A DNA stretch of 12,824 nt from Campylobacteraceae bacterium (GCA_026985495.1 JALSQJ010000094.1:1-12824), one strand, 5' to 3'; counted from the first letter of the stretch, positions 1-7,185 are shown. Program-made: numbers and translations. Notes: a model not told the origin generated them from the sequence alone.

Positions 1-624
1 ACCTAAAAGCTCTTCCATATCCTCTTTTGGAATATTGGCATCGGTGATAATAAAACAGAGCATTGTAGCCATGGCAGGATTTATCATTCCTGCTCCTTTA
101 CAGATGGCAGCTATAGTAAATGACTCTCCATTATCAAGTTCAACTCTAAATGCTAACTCTTTTTTGAAGCTGTCGGTAGTCATAATTGAGTGAGCAGTCT
201 TATTAGAGTTTTTTGCATTGTAGTCAAATTTTGAAAAGGCTGAAGTGATTTTTTCTTGATTAAGACGATAGCCTATAATGCCAGTTGAAGACATAATAGG
301 GTTCTGAAGAGGGTGATACTTCTCTAGTTCTTTAAAAATTGCCTCAATATCTCTAACTCCTTGCTCTCCTGTCATGGCATTAGCATTTTTTGCATTCATA
401 AGTATGAAATTAGTCTTAAAATCTTTTGGATATTGTTGATAGTGTTTTATGGGTGCAGCTTGAAATCGGTTGCTTGTAAAACGTGCTGTAACATCACATA
501 GAACATCTGAACGAATAAATGCTACATCGCCATCTTCTCCATCTTTCATACCTACATTTACTCCATCGGAGTAAAATCCCTCTACATTATCAAGTCCATT
601 TTTTAGTGAAAATAGGTTAAACAT
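1..624 (-). CDS. argJ: ArgJ, glutamate N-acetyltransferase / amino-acid acetyltransferase (C-terminal part off window)
   Basis: This is the N-terminal 208 codons of an ornithine acetyltransferase of arginine synthesis, which moves acetyl from N-acetylornithine to glutamate. The frame is open to base 1, so the rest (the family is about 390-400 residues) lies outside. Family motifs are visible: NANAMTG (residues 80-86), SSTGIIG (112-118), MTTD (148-151) and KGAGMINPAMATML (176-189). In this family the precursor cleaves itself just before the Thr of the ATM motif, here T187, which becomes the nucleophile of the new beta chain. Start ATG at 624 is preceded by GAGGAG about 9 nt upstream. It overlaps the end of the upstream channel gene by 8 nt (ATGTTTAA), so the two are probably translationally coupled. 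Whether it is bifunctional (also acetyl-CoA:glutamate) cannot be read from this part. Confidence 0.95.
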   Translation of the reverse strand, partial: MFNLFSLKNGLDNVEGFYSDGVNVGMKDGEDGDVAFIRSDVLCDVTARFTSNRFQAAPIKHYQQYPKDFKTNFILMNAKNANAMTGEQGVRDIEAIFKELEKYHPLQNPIMSSTGIIGYRLNQEKITSAFSKFDYNAKNSNKTAHSIMTTDSFKKELAFRVELDNGESFTIAAICKGAGMINPAMATMLCFIITDANIPKEDMEELLG

Positions 625-1747
625 TATTCATCTCCTCTGGTTTTATAGTTTTTCTTATAAGCTTTCTAGCTTTTTTAATTCCTTCACTAGGTCCAATTAG
701 TAACAGTTTTGAACCTGCTGTTATGATGGTGTCACCTTTTGGCATAGGAATAAAGTGTCCATCTTTATTTCGTAAACCAATAATGGTAACATGGGCTACC
801 TCTCTAAAAGAGGCATCTTTTATTTTTTTAAGGGTTAGCCATGATGTTTTAGTGACTTTTGCCTCTTCCATATCTAAGGGTGTGTCCTGCCTGTAGAGAA
901 ACTCTTGTAATAGGTTCTCCATATCAGGACGGATAGCCATAGCATTTATACGTTGAGCCATAATATTGGTAGGAGTGACTACTTTGTCTGCCCCTAGTTT
1001 AAGTAGTTTCTCTTCATCTGTAAGGGTTGGTGCATTTGAGATAATTAAAAAAGGTCGTCTTCTATTAATCTCTTTCTCATAAAGCCGAACAGAGGCGATG
1101 GTAGCAATGTTGTCTGCAATGTTATCTGCAAGGGTAATAATACCTTTTGCAGAAGAGAGATGTGATTTTAAAATAGCCTTTTCTGTGTGTGGCTCTGACT
1201 GCACAAAATAAGGATAATGGTACTTCTCTGCCAATTCGGATATATTCTCTTTTGGGTCAATAACTACAAAAGGAATGTGACTCTCACGCAGATGTTTAGT
1301 TACTTGAATGGTAAACTCATTATGGTAACAGATAACAAAGTGCTGTTTAAGCCGTGCAATATCATAGAGCATTTGTCTCTCCTTTATAACATTAAATAGT
1401 TCTCCTCTGTTTAGAACATCAATAATAGTACCTATGGCAACCGAAAAGATTAGAAATCCAAATATAATAAGAGAGATGGTAAAGATACGACCTATATCTG
1501 AAATAGGTGCTATCTCTCCAAAACCTACTGTAGTAAAGGTAATTCCTGTTTGATAGAGTGCATCAATAAGAGACATATCATCAATAATAATGTACCCAAA
1601 CGTACCAACTAACATAGTTAAAATGGTTAAAATAAGAGGAACTCTAAAAGGTGCTAGAAGTACATACAACTCATCGTTAAGAGTTATATGTGGGGTTGAT
1701 GTCTCTCTCCAATTGAGAAACTTTTTGACTCTACTAAGTGTAGTCAA
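617..1747 (-). CDS. Two-TM potassium channel with cytoplasmic RCK/TrkA-type domain
   Basis: This is a 376-residue inner-membrane K+ channel subunit of the MthK/HpKchA type, expected to act as a tetramer. Visible parts: TM1 about 33-55, a pore helix and selectivity filter TVGFGE (73-78, the GFG variant of GYG), TM2 about 86-112, an RCK N domain from about 136, and a TrkA-C-like domain about 297-365. The usual glycine-rich nucleotide loop at the start of the RCK domain is replaced by ICYHNEFT (139-146), so NAD(H) binding there is doubtful. The start is TTG at 1747. The frame is closed by TAA four codons upstream, and the next Met is inside TM1, so TTG (or the adjacent ATT) must be used. I see no clear ribosome binding site, and the gene lies 25 nt after rpmB, which suggests coupling. 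H. pylori has the same rpmB-channel order (HP0491-HP0490). Confidence 0.9.
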   Translation of the reverse strand: MTTLSRVKKFLNWRETSTPHITLNDELYVLLAPFRVPLILTILTMLVGTFGYIIIDDMSLIDALYQTGITFTTVGFGEIAPISDIGRIFTISLIIFGFLIFSVAIGTIIDVLNRGELFNVIKERQMLYDIARLKQHFVICYHNEFTIQVTKHLRESHIPFVVIDPKENISELAEKYHYPYFVQSEPHTEKAILKSHLSSAKGIITLADNIADNIATIASVRLYEKEINRRRPFLIISNAPTLTDEEKLLKLGADKVVTPTNIMAQRINAMAIRPDMENLLQEFLYRQDTPLDMEEAKVTKTSWLTLKKIKDASFREVAHVTIIGLRNKDGHFIPMPKGDTIITAGSKLLLIGPSEGIKKARKLIRKTIKPEEMNNV

Positions 1748-1772
1748 AATAGAAAAGTCTTAAAAACTGGGC

Positions 1773-1991
1773 TTATGCCTCAGTAGTTTCAGCTGTAGCT
1801 TCAGCAGCTTTTTTCTTCATTGTTCTAAGAGTAGATGCAGCAACTTTAATTCTTTTAGTTGTTCCATCTTCTAGTGTAATTTTAACACTTCTTAAGTTAG
1901 GAAGTTGTCTTCTTTTTTTCTTGTTGTTTGCATGAGATACATTGTTTCCAACCAATGGACCTTTTCCTGTTACATCACATCTTCTTGCCAT
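1773..1991 (-). CDS. rpmB: Ribosomal protein L28 (bL28)
   Basis: A 72-residue large-subunit ribosomal protein. It begins [20 protein letters not shown] and continues with the basic [10 protein letters not shown] block and a [12 protein letters not shown] segment, all typical of bL28. Only the first Cys (C5) of the zinc-binding type is present, so it looks like a C-minus form. The tail [13 protein letters not shown] is an Ala/Glu-rich extension. I chose the ATG at 1991 rather than the in-frame ATG at 2030, because MARRC is the conserved start and AAAGG sits about 8 nt before it. It is the first gene of a minus-strand operon with the K+ channel and argJ. Confidence 0.96.
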   Translation of the reverse strand: MARRCDVTGKGPLVGNNVSHANNKKKRRQLPNLRSVKITLEDGTTKRIKVAASTLRTMKKKAAEATAETTEA

Positions 1992-2057
1992 AATAATACC
2001 TTTGTAATTAATAGTGTTTACCTCACACAAAATAATGGGTGGATAAAAAGTTTTGCA

Positions 2058-2063
2058 ATTATA
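2058..2063 (-). promoter_or_regulatory. -10 box of rpmB operon promoter
   Basis: The minus strand reads TATAAT, about 67 nt before the rpmB start. There is no good -35 hexamer, only a T-rich stretch upstream, which is usual for sigma-70 promoters in Campylobacterota. It is the best candidate to drive rpmB, the channel gene and argJ. Confidence 0.6.
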
Positions 2064-2170
2064 GGGGAAAATATCTTAAAAAAGAGTTGTTTTATGTAAA
2101 AACTTAGATTTAATAAAAAAATAATAGAGGATATTTTTATTTAAAACTAGTTTTACAAGCAAAAAATCAA

Positions 2171-2176
2171 TATAAT
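2171..2176 (+). promoter_or_regulatory. -10 box of rpe promoter
   Basis: A perfect TATAAT lies 25 nt before the rpe ATG, with T-rich DNA upstream (2131-2155) and no convincing TTGACA. It gives a short leader of roughly 20 nt. The intergenic region 1992-2201 therefore holds two divergent promoters; I see no other structure in it. Confidence 0.65.
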
Positions 2177-2201
2177 ACGCCCAAAACAATTAGGACAGTA
2201 G

Positions 2202-2846
2202 ATGTTAATAGCACCAAGTATTCTTTCGGCAGATTTTGGGAACTTAGCTTGTGATGTAAAAGCAATTTGTGATGCAGGGTGTGATTTTGTACATGTGGAT
2301 GTAATGGACGGTCATTTTGTACCCAACTTAACCATTGGACCTGTGGTAGTAGAATCTGTGGCAAAGGTAGCAACCAAACCATTAGATATACATTTAATGG
2401 TAGAGAATAATAGTTTTTTTGTTGACCTATTTGCACCTTTGAAACCTAAATATATCTCTTTCCATATAGAGGAGGAGAGACACCCACATAGAGTTATTCA
2501 AAAGATTCGCTCTTTGGGTATCTCTCCTGCGATTACTCTGAATCCACATACTCCACCTGAAGCTGTAGAGTTTCTTTTAGCTGATGTTGATATGGTTCTT
2601 CTAATGTCGGTTAATCCAGGATTTGGTGGTCAAAAATTTATCCCATCTGTTTTAGAACGTGCTAAACGTTTAAAAAGATTAATTGAATACCATAATCCAA
2701 ACTGTCTTATTGAGGTAGATGGTGGGGTAAATGACCAAAATATTCAATCATTAAAAACAGCAGGTGTAGATATTGTTGTTGCTGGGTCGTATGTTTTTGG
2801 AAATAAAGAGGGTTATAAGCACGCTATTGACTCTTTAAAGATATAA
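2202..2846 (+). CDS. rpe: Ribulose-phosphate 3-epimerase
   Basis: This 214-residue TIM-barrel enzyme interconverts ribulose 5-phosphate and xylulose 5-phosphate in the pentose phosphate and Calvin pathways. Family features seen: IAPSILSADF (3-12), HVDVMDGHFVPN (31-42) with metal ligands H31 and D33, DIHLMV (62-67) with H64, MSVNPGFGGQKF (135-146), EVDGGV (171-176) with catalytic D173, and the phosphate-binding VAGSYVFG (193-200). The length is normal for the family. AGGA lies 6 nt before the ATG. It is first of a plus-strand group with trpF (37-nt gap) and the exonuclease gene. C. jejuni also places rpe next to rpmB and a dnaQ-like gene. Confidence 0.97.
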   Translation: MLIAPSILSADFGNLACDVKAICDAGCDFVHVDVMDGHFVPNLTIGPVVVESVAKVATKPLDIHLMVENNSFFVDLFAPLKPKYISFHIEEERHPHRVIQKIRSLGISPAITLNPHTPPEAVEFLLADVDMVLLMSVNPGFGGQKFIPSVLERAKRLKRLIEYHNPNCLIEVDGGVNDQNIQSLKTAGVDIVVAGSYVFGNKEGYKHAIDSLKI

Positions 2847-2883
2847 TATCTTTTTACTTTGAGGGAAGTTTTCAGGAGATTTT

Positions 2884-3474
2884 ATGCGAGTTAAAATATG
2901 TGGTATTACTAATTTACAAGATGCACTACAGGCAATTGATTCAGGAGCTGATGCTTTAGGGTTTGTTTTTTATCAACATTCACCTAGATATATTACACCA
3001 GCCAATGCAAAAAAAATTATTGATAAACTGCCACCTTTTATAGGTAGAGTAGGTCTCTTTGTAAATGAGGGTATAGATACTATAGATACCATTGTAAAAT
3101 ATTGTGACCTTACATTATCTCAAATACATTTTGATGTAGATGAAGAGGCACTCGATATGATTGGTTCAAAAACACTTCCTGTCATTCGTGCAAAAGAGCC
3201 ACAAGATATTTTACAATATGAAGATAGATATCGTTTGGTAGATGTCTATTGTGAAACATATGGTGGTTCAGGAAAACGGCTTAATTTAGAGTGGTTTAAT
3301 GGAGTTGATTGTTCAAAAATTATCTTGGCAGGTGGTTTAACTCCTGATAATTTACATGAACTTAAAAAATATAATTTTTATGGTGTTGATGTAAGTTCAG
3401 GAGTTGAACACATTAAGGGCAAAAAAGATTACCAAAAGGTGATAGAGTTTATAAAGAATGCGAAAAGTTTATGA
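2884..3474 (+). CDS. trpF: Phosphoribosylanthranilate isomerase
   Basis: This 196-residue TIM-barrel enzyme of tryptophan synthesis converts N-(5-phosphoribosyl)anthranilate to its deoxyribulose phosphate (CdRP). It shows KICGIT (4-9) with catalytic Cys6, GFVFY (26-30), SPRYI (33-37), VGLFVN (56-61), LVDVYCETYGGSG (118-130) with probable general acid D120, LAGGLTPDNL (148-157) and GVDVSSGVE (167-175). The usual QLHG motif is altered to QIHFD (80-84). AGGAG lies 5 nt before the ATG. It stands alone, with no other trp gene in the window, and its 3' end overlaps the next gene by 17 nt. Confidence 0.95.
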   Translation: MRVKICGITNLQDALQAIDSGADALGFVFYQHSPRYITPANAKKIIDKLPPFIGRVGLFVNEGIDTIDTIVKYCDLTLSQIHFDVDEEALDMIGSKTLPVIRAKEPQDILQYEDRYRLVDVYCETYGGSGKRLNLEWFNGVDCSKIILAGGLTPDNLHELKKYNFYGVDVSSGVEHIKGKKDYQKVIEFIKNAKSL

Positions 3475-4258
3475 GGAATTAACATCAGCGTTTAGAAGAA
3501 ATGGTGGCTACTTATCGAGAGCCTCTTATAGACGTATTGTAAAAAAATACACCACACTCTTTGAAGATGAAGATACACTATTTATTTTGCTTCAAGCATC
3601 TGGTTATCCTATTGTTGAAGAGGGTGACAGATACTGTTTAGAGACCTACTTTAGACCCTATAAAGAGCAGAAGTATTGCGTAATAGATATTGAGACTAAT
3701 GGAAGTAAACCAGAGTCAGCACAAGTGATTGAAGTGGGTGCAGTTATGGTGCAAAATGGTAAAATTATTGACCGTTTTGAGAGTTTTGTATCTTCTACAT
3801 TTTTACCAGAGTATATCTCTAAAATTACAGGGATTGTTCCAGAAGATTTGGTTAATGCTCCAAGTGCGTTAGAGGTCTTGACACAATTAAGAGCTTTTTT
3901 AGATGATGCTATTTTTGTAGCACACAATGTAAATTTTGATTATGGATTTTTAAATCACTCTTTTGACCGTTTTGGATTGGGAACTATAGGTAATCAGAAA
4001 CTATGCTCTATTGATTTAGCTCGTAGAACTATAGAGAGTGAACGTTATGGATTGGCATATTTAAGTGACTCATTGGAGTTGGGGGAACATATACAACATA
4101 GAGCTTTTTCAGATGCTTTGGTAACCTCTAAACTGCTAGAGTTGACTTTTCAAAAATTACCATTGTATGTTAACTCAACCGATGAACTTTTACGTTTCTC
4201 TTTTTCAAGTCGAAAAGAGAGAACAGTTAAAAAATCAGAATCTCCTAAAGCTCTTTAG
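3458..4258 (+). CDS. DnaQ-like DEDDh 3'-5' exonuclease (Pol III epsilon-type)
   Basis: A 266-residue protein with an exonuclease domain from about residue 72 to 230. The DEDDh signature is complete: Exo I DIET (77-80; D77, E79), Exo II AHNVNFDYGFL (155-165; D161), and Exo III HRAFSDA (214-220; H214, D219). The first 70 residues are a basic extension with no motif I recognise, possibly a small winged-helix-like segment. The last 30 residues are polar and basic. The ATG lies inside the 3' end of trpF (17-nt overlap, different frame) without a strong ribosome binding site, so coupling to trpF is likely. It may be the proofreading subunit or a stand-alone exonuclease; C. jejuni annotates the gene at this locus dnaQ. 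No clear terminator follows. Confidence 0.88.
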   Translation: MRKVYEELTSAFRRNGGYLSRASYRRIVKKYTTLFEDEDTLFILLQASGYPIVEEGDRYCLETYFRPYKEQKYCVIDIETNGSKPESAQVIEVGAVMVQNGKIIDRFESFVSSTFLPEYISKITGIVPEDLVNAPSALEVLTQLRAFLDDAIFVAHNVNFDYGFLNHSFDRFGLGTIGNQKLCSIDLARRTIESERYGLAYLSDSLELGEHIQHRAFSDALVTSKLLELTFQKLPLYVNSTDELLRFSFSSRKERTVKKSESPKAL

Positions 4259-4312
4259 ACAGATATTAACAATAAAATTTTAAAATAAACACAATATTAA
4301 TTAATAGGCTGT

Positions 4313-4318
4313 TATAAT
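4313..4318 (+). promoter_or_regulatory. -10 box of SPOR lipoprotein promoter
   Basis: TATAAT lies 29 nt before the lipoprotein ATG in a very AT-rich spacer, and AAGGGA (4337-4342) follows as ribosome binding site. The lipoprotein gene therefore probably has its own promoter, separate from the rpe-trpF-exonuclease group. Confidence 0.6.
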
Positions 4319-4347
4319 AGTAAAATTTTTAATACAAAGGGACATTA

Positions 4348-5280
4348 ATGAAATATAGAAAAACTGTTATCTCAACTATTACTGTTGCATTTTTAGCAAC
4401 AGGATGTGTAAAACCTGCTGAAACTCAACAGAGTATCTACTCAAATACACAAACTCAACAACCAACTTATGAAGAGGCTGCTCCTATAGTCTATGAAGAC
4501 CCAAATGCAGTTACTACAACAAACTCTTCAGGTGTTGATTATGGTACACTTCCTACAGACAATACTGTAATTACTACAAATAATGGAACCTACACACCAC
4601 AACCAGCAGGACAACCTGTATATACAAATCCTTATGAAACAGCTGGAGGAACCTCTTACCCAGACCCATATGCAAATGGTGGTGGAGCAACAAGTTATCC
4701 TCCTGCAAGTTCCACCCCTACAAGTTCCACCCCTGCAAGTTCTTCTCCAGCTCCACAAGGTGGGGGAATTCAGTTACAAGTTGCAGCTTTAAAAGATTAC
4801 TACGCAGCAGAGGAGTTTAAAAATACTCTCTCATTAGCACCAGGTCAATCAGCTTATGTTCAACGAGGTCCAATGAATAAGGTTATTGTAACAGGTATCT
4901 CATCTATAGCAGAGGCAAATAGACTTAAAGAGAGTCGTTTCCCAGGAGCATTTATTGTAAGTGGTGGTAGTAGTTATGGTGGTGGATATACACCAGCTCC
5001 TACATCAACCTCTTCTGGTGCTTATGGTGATTATAGTGTAAATAACCCTTATGGTAGCTCTTCTAGTTCTGCGTCAGTTGGTGGGATAGGTGTTCAAATA
5101 GGGGCATACTCTACTCGTTCAAAAGCACAAAGTGTTGCAGACTCACATGGTGGACAACATCCAGCAGTAGTTAAAAAAGTTAATGGACTCTATAAAGTTA
5201 TCTTAACAGGTTTCTCTAGCCGTTCATCTGCTAAAGCCTATGCAAGTAGAGTTGGTGGATTTGTAGTTAGCTCTTATTAA
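4348..5280 (+). CDS. Lipoprotein with two SPOR peptidoglycan-binding domains
   Basis: A 310-residue exported protein. The N-terminus is a lipoprotein signal: basic MKYRK, a hydrophobic core, then LATGC with modified Cys20 (Ala at -3 is a non-ideal lipobox). Residues 21-138 are a low-complexity Gln/Thr/Pro/Ser/Tyr linker including a triple ASSTP-like repeat. SPOR domain 1 spans about 140-206 (IQLQVAALKDYYAAEEF) and SPOR domain 2 about 246-310 (IGVQIGAYSTRSKAQ). They are joined by a Gly/Ser/Tyr linker. SPOR domains bind septal peptidoglycan strands lacking stem peptides, so a role in division or wall remodelling is inferred. There is no double-psi barrel, so this is not RlpA. The gene meets pabB tail to tail with a 7-nt gap. 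Confidence 0.88.
   Translation: MKYRKTVISTITVAFLATGCVKPAETQQSIYSNTQTQQPTYEEAAPIVYEDPNAVTTTNSSGVDYGTLPTDNTVITTNNGTYTPQPAGQPVYTNPYETAGGTSYPDPYANGGGATSYPPASSTPTSSTPASSSPAPQGGGIQLQVAALKDYYAAEEFKNTLSLAPGQSAYVQRGPMNKVIVTGISSIAEANRLKESRFPGAFIVSGGSSYGGGYTPAPTSTSSGAYGDYSVNNPYGSSSSSASVGGIGVQIGAYSTRSKAQSVADSHGGQHPAVVKKVNGLYKVILTGFSSRSSAKAYASRVGGFVVSSY
4705..4749 (+). repeat. Three-copy 15-bp tandem repeat in linker
   Basis: Units at 4705-4719, 4720-4734 and 4735-4749. The first two differ by one base (g/a at the first position), and the third diverges in its second half. The unit encodes a five-residue ASSTP / TSSTP / ASSSP linker. Copy number changes would keep the reading frame and only alter linker length. 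Confidence 0.8.
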
Positions 5281-5287
5281 TTATCTC

Positions 5288-6232
5288 TCAAAGTGGTAGA
5301 TAAATTTTCTCTACCATCTCTTTATATTCACTTTGGGTATTGCTATCAATAGTAATACCTCCTCCACTTTTATAAAACAGCTTTTTATCTTCTCTCTCAA
5401 TAAAGCGTATCATTACAGCCGAGTATAGGTTATTACCATCAAAAATACCAAATACTCCTGTATAGAAACCACGTTCATAATCTTCAATATTTTTAATAAT
5501 ATCTATAGTACTTCTTTTAGGTGTTCCTGTTATTGACCCAGCAGGAAGTAGTTTTTTTAGAATAGAACCAATATTATCTCTCCAATTTTTAGGTAGAGTG
5601 GCACTAATTTTTGAGCTTACTTGAAGTAGCTCTCTCTCTCCAGCTTTTATCTTCTCGACATATCGAAATTTTTCTACTTTAATCTCTCTTCCTACCACTC
5701 CTAAGTCATTTCGCATAAGGTCAACTATCATAACATGCTCTGCCATCTCTTTTTGGTTAGCTAAGATTTTTGCTTTAGCATTGGGTACAGAGTCTTCAAT
5801 AGTTCCTTTCATGGGGTAGGTAGAAATAGTATCTCCCTCTATCTCTATAAACTTTTCAGGAGAGAAACAGATAAATTTATCTTTAAAGTAGAGTTTATAT
5901 TTCGCTTTTGCGTAGGTGAAAATCTCTTTTAGAGTTAAATTTGACTCAATTGGAGTTTTAAAGGTTAAGTTTAATAGATAGCTGTTTCCAGAACGAATCT
6001 GCTCTAAAACCTCCTCTAATGCAAGGCTATAGTTTTTAAAGTCAATAGGTTTTTTGTTGAGGTAGTAGCTCTTTTTAAGAGGCTCTTGTGGATAGTTTCT
6101 CCAATCTCCTATCTTAAAAAAAACATCACTATCTAACTCTTTTAGGGGCTGAATAAACTTCTCTTTTAAGTCATAAGAGAGAACAAATAAAAAAGGCTCT
6201 CTCTTCTCTCCAAGTCTATTCATCTGCTCCAT
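5288..6232 (-). CDS. pabB: Aminodeoxychorismate synthase component I
   Basis: A 314-residue chorismate-binding enzyme making 4-amino-4-deoxychorismate, the folate precursor. The motif PMKGTIED (140-147) carries the Lys (K142) that distinguishes PabB from anthranilate synthase (PIAGT). Also seen are EHVMIVDLMRNDLG (165-178), AGSITGTPK (231-239), YTGVFG (258-263) and GGGIT (290-294). It is short compared with about 450 residues in E. coli, lacking most of the N-terminal half. There is no fused lyase domain at either end, and neither pabA nor pabC lies nearby. Its ATG overlaps the pyrB stop by one base (TAATG), so it is translated from the pyrB message. A second ATG three codons in is possible. 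Confidence 0.92.
   Translation of the reverse strand: MEQMNRLGEKREPFLFVLSYDLKEKFIQPLKELDSDVFFKIGDWRNYPQEPLKKSYYLNKKPIDFKNYSLALEEVLEQIRSGNSYLLNLTFKTPIESNLTLKEIFTYAKAKYKLYFKDKFICFSPEKFIEIEGDTISTYPMKGTIEDSVPNAKAKILANQKEMAEHVMIVDLMRNDLGVVGREIKVEKFRYVEKIKAGERELLQVSSKISATLPKNWRDNIGSILKKLLPAGSITGTPKRSTIDIIKNIEDYERGFYTGVFGIFDGNNLYSAVMIRFIEREDKKLFYKSGGGITIDSNTQSEYKEMVEKIYLPL
5294..5316. terminator. Possible bidirectional terminator hairpin between SPOR lipoprotein gene and pabB
   Basis: Inverted repeat TGGTAGA (5294-5300) / TCTACCA (5310-5316) with a 9-nt loop. It sits 13 nt after the lipoprotein stop, within the last codons of pabB. The stem is short and the T-run after it on the plus strand is weak (TCTCTTTATATT), so this is a tentative call. 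Confidence 0.3.
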
Positions 6233-7113
6233 TAACTATCCAAAAGCAGTTCTTTTAGAATTGCCATACGAACAAAGACCCCATTTCTAACCTGTGCTAA
6301 TACTTGACAACGTCTATCTTTAAGCATCTCATCACTAATGTCAATATTTCTCATAACAGGACCAGGATGAAGTAGTAGAATATCTCTATTTCTCATTCTC
6401 TCTTTGGTAATGCAGTACTCTTTTGCATACTCATCATAATCTTCAAAAATAGGGGCTTTATGTCGCTCTAGTTGGGCTCTTAGACTCATAACAATATCAA
6501 CAGAGTCAATTACATCATCTAAACTCTCATATTTTGGTAGGTCATTATCTGGCATAAATGGTTTTGGTGCAACAAGAACAACATTCATACCCATTCTAGT
6601 AAATAGTCTAATACCAGAACTAGCAACTCTTGAACTCACTATATCTCCTACAATAGCAATGGTTCTGTTTTTGAGTGTATCGGTTTTAAAATGCTCTAAC
6701 ATGGTAAAGTAGTCTAAAAGTGCTTGAGTAGGGTGGGCATAGTTCCCTGCCCCTGCATTAATAATAGGGGTTAACTCTTTGTTTGCAAGTTTTTTAGGTG
6801 TGTTGTTAAACTCATGACGAATAATCACCCCATCAGGCTCCATAGCTGCTAAATTCTCAAAGGTATCTTCTAAGCTTTCACCTTTGTTTGTAGAGCTTTT
6901 AGAGGGGTCAAGATGTATTACAGAGGCACCCAAACGTTTAGCAGCTACTTCAAAAGAGCTTCTTGTTCTTGTTGAACTTTCAAAAAATAGGGTAATAAGA
7001 AGTTTATCTGCCAAAAGTTTTTTTGGCATCTTTTTTTTAAATGTTTTAGCATCTTCCATAATAGTTTTTATCTGTTCTTCTGTAAAATCATTGGTATCAA
7101 TTAGGTGTTGCAT
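6232..7113 (-). CDS. pyrB: Aspartate carbamoyltransferase catalytic chain
   Basis: A 293-residue enzyme joining carbamoyl phosphate to aspartate in pyrimidine synthesis. Carbamoyl-phosphate site FFESSTRTRSSFE (43-55), SSTNKGES (73-80; K77), AHPTQALLD (126-134), VGDIVSSRVASSG (155-167), LRAQLERH (211-218) and LLHPGPVMRN (247-256) are all present. The position usually His in the HSRVA motif is Ser here. The length is slightly short of the usual 300-310. AAAAGG lies about 7 nt before the ATG. There is no pyrI or dihydroorotase-like gene beside it. It leads a two-gene operon with pabB. Confidence 0.96.
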   Translation of the reverse strand: MQHLIDTNDFTEEQIKTIMEDAKTFKKKMPKKLLADKLLITLFFESSTRTRSSFEVAAKRLGASVIHLDPSKSSTNKGESLEDTFENLAAMEPDGVIIRHEFNNTPKKLANKELTPIINAGAGNYAHPTQALLDYFTMLEHFKTDTLKNRTIAIVGDIVSSRVASSGIRLFTRMGMNVVLVAPKPFMPDNDLPKYESLDDVIDSVDIVMSLRAQLERHKAPIFEDYDEYAKEYCITKERMRNRDILLLHPGPVMRNIDISDEMLKDRRCQVLAQVRNGVFVRMAILKELLLDS

Positions 7114-7138
7114 ATTCTACCTTTTAAAAAATTTTATG

Positions 7139-7144
7139 ATTATA
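7139..7144 (-). promoter_or_regulatory. -10 box of pyrB-pabB promoter
   Basis: The minus strand reads TATAAT, 26 nt before the pyrB ATG. A TTGACA occurs further upstream, but 22 nt away, which is too far for a standard spacing. The leader would be under 20 nt, so no attenuator or riboswitch fits. Confidence 0.55.
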
Positions 7145-7159
7145 GCAAAAAAGTTTCAG

Positions 7160-7165
7160 TATAAT
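7160..7165 (+). promoter_or_regulatory. -10 box of eptA-phosphatase-eptA operon promoter
   Basis: The plus strand reads TATAAT, 34 nt before the TTG start. It lies only 15 nt from the oppositely directed -10 box of pyrB, so the two polymerase sites must overlap. An ATG begins right after this box (7166), which would put it at or upstream of the transcription start. Confidence 0.55.
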
Positions 7166-7185
7166 ATGTCAAATTTTATATTTTT

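Noticed and set aside
1992..2030. Thirteen-codon N-terminal extension of L28 from ATG at 2030.
   Set aside because: L28 starts at MARRC, which has its own ribosome binding site at the expected distance.
2167..2436. Minus-strand open frame opposite rpe.
   Set aside because: It lies fully within conserved rpe and its translation is low-complexity Leu/His-rich, a mirror of the rpe codons.
4705..4749. Short repeats considered as a CRISPR-like array.
   Set aside because: The units are contiguous, without spacers, in frame within a coding linker, and no cas gene is present.
4528..4792. Open frames on both strands inside the lipoprotein linker.
   Set aside because: They arise from the repetitive Thr/Pro/Gly codons of the linker; there is no start signal or family pattern.
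7031..7038. A8/T8 homopolymer early in pyrB as a phase-variation site.
   Set aside because: It encodes ordinary Lys codons in an essential-type biosynthesis gene of an AT-rich genome; no switching benefit is apparent.
6884..7165. Open frame upstream of the first transferase, on the plus strand through pyrB.
   Set aside because: It is antisense to strongly conserved pyrB codons and its translation resembles no protein family.
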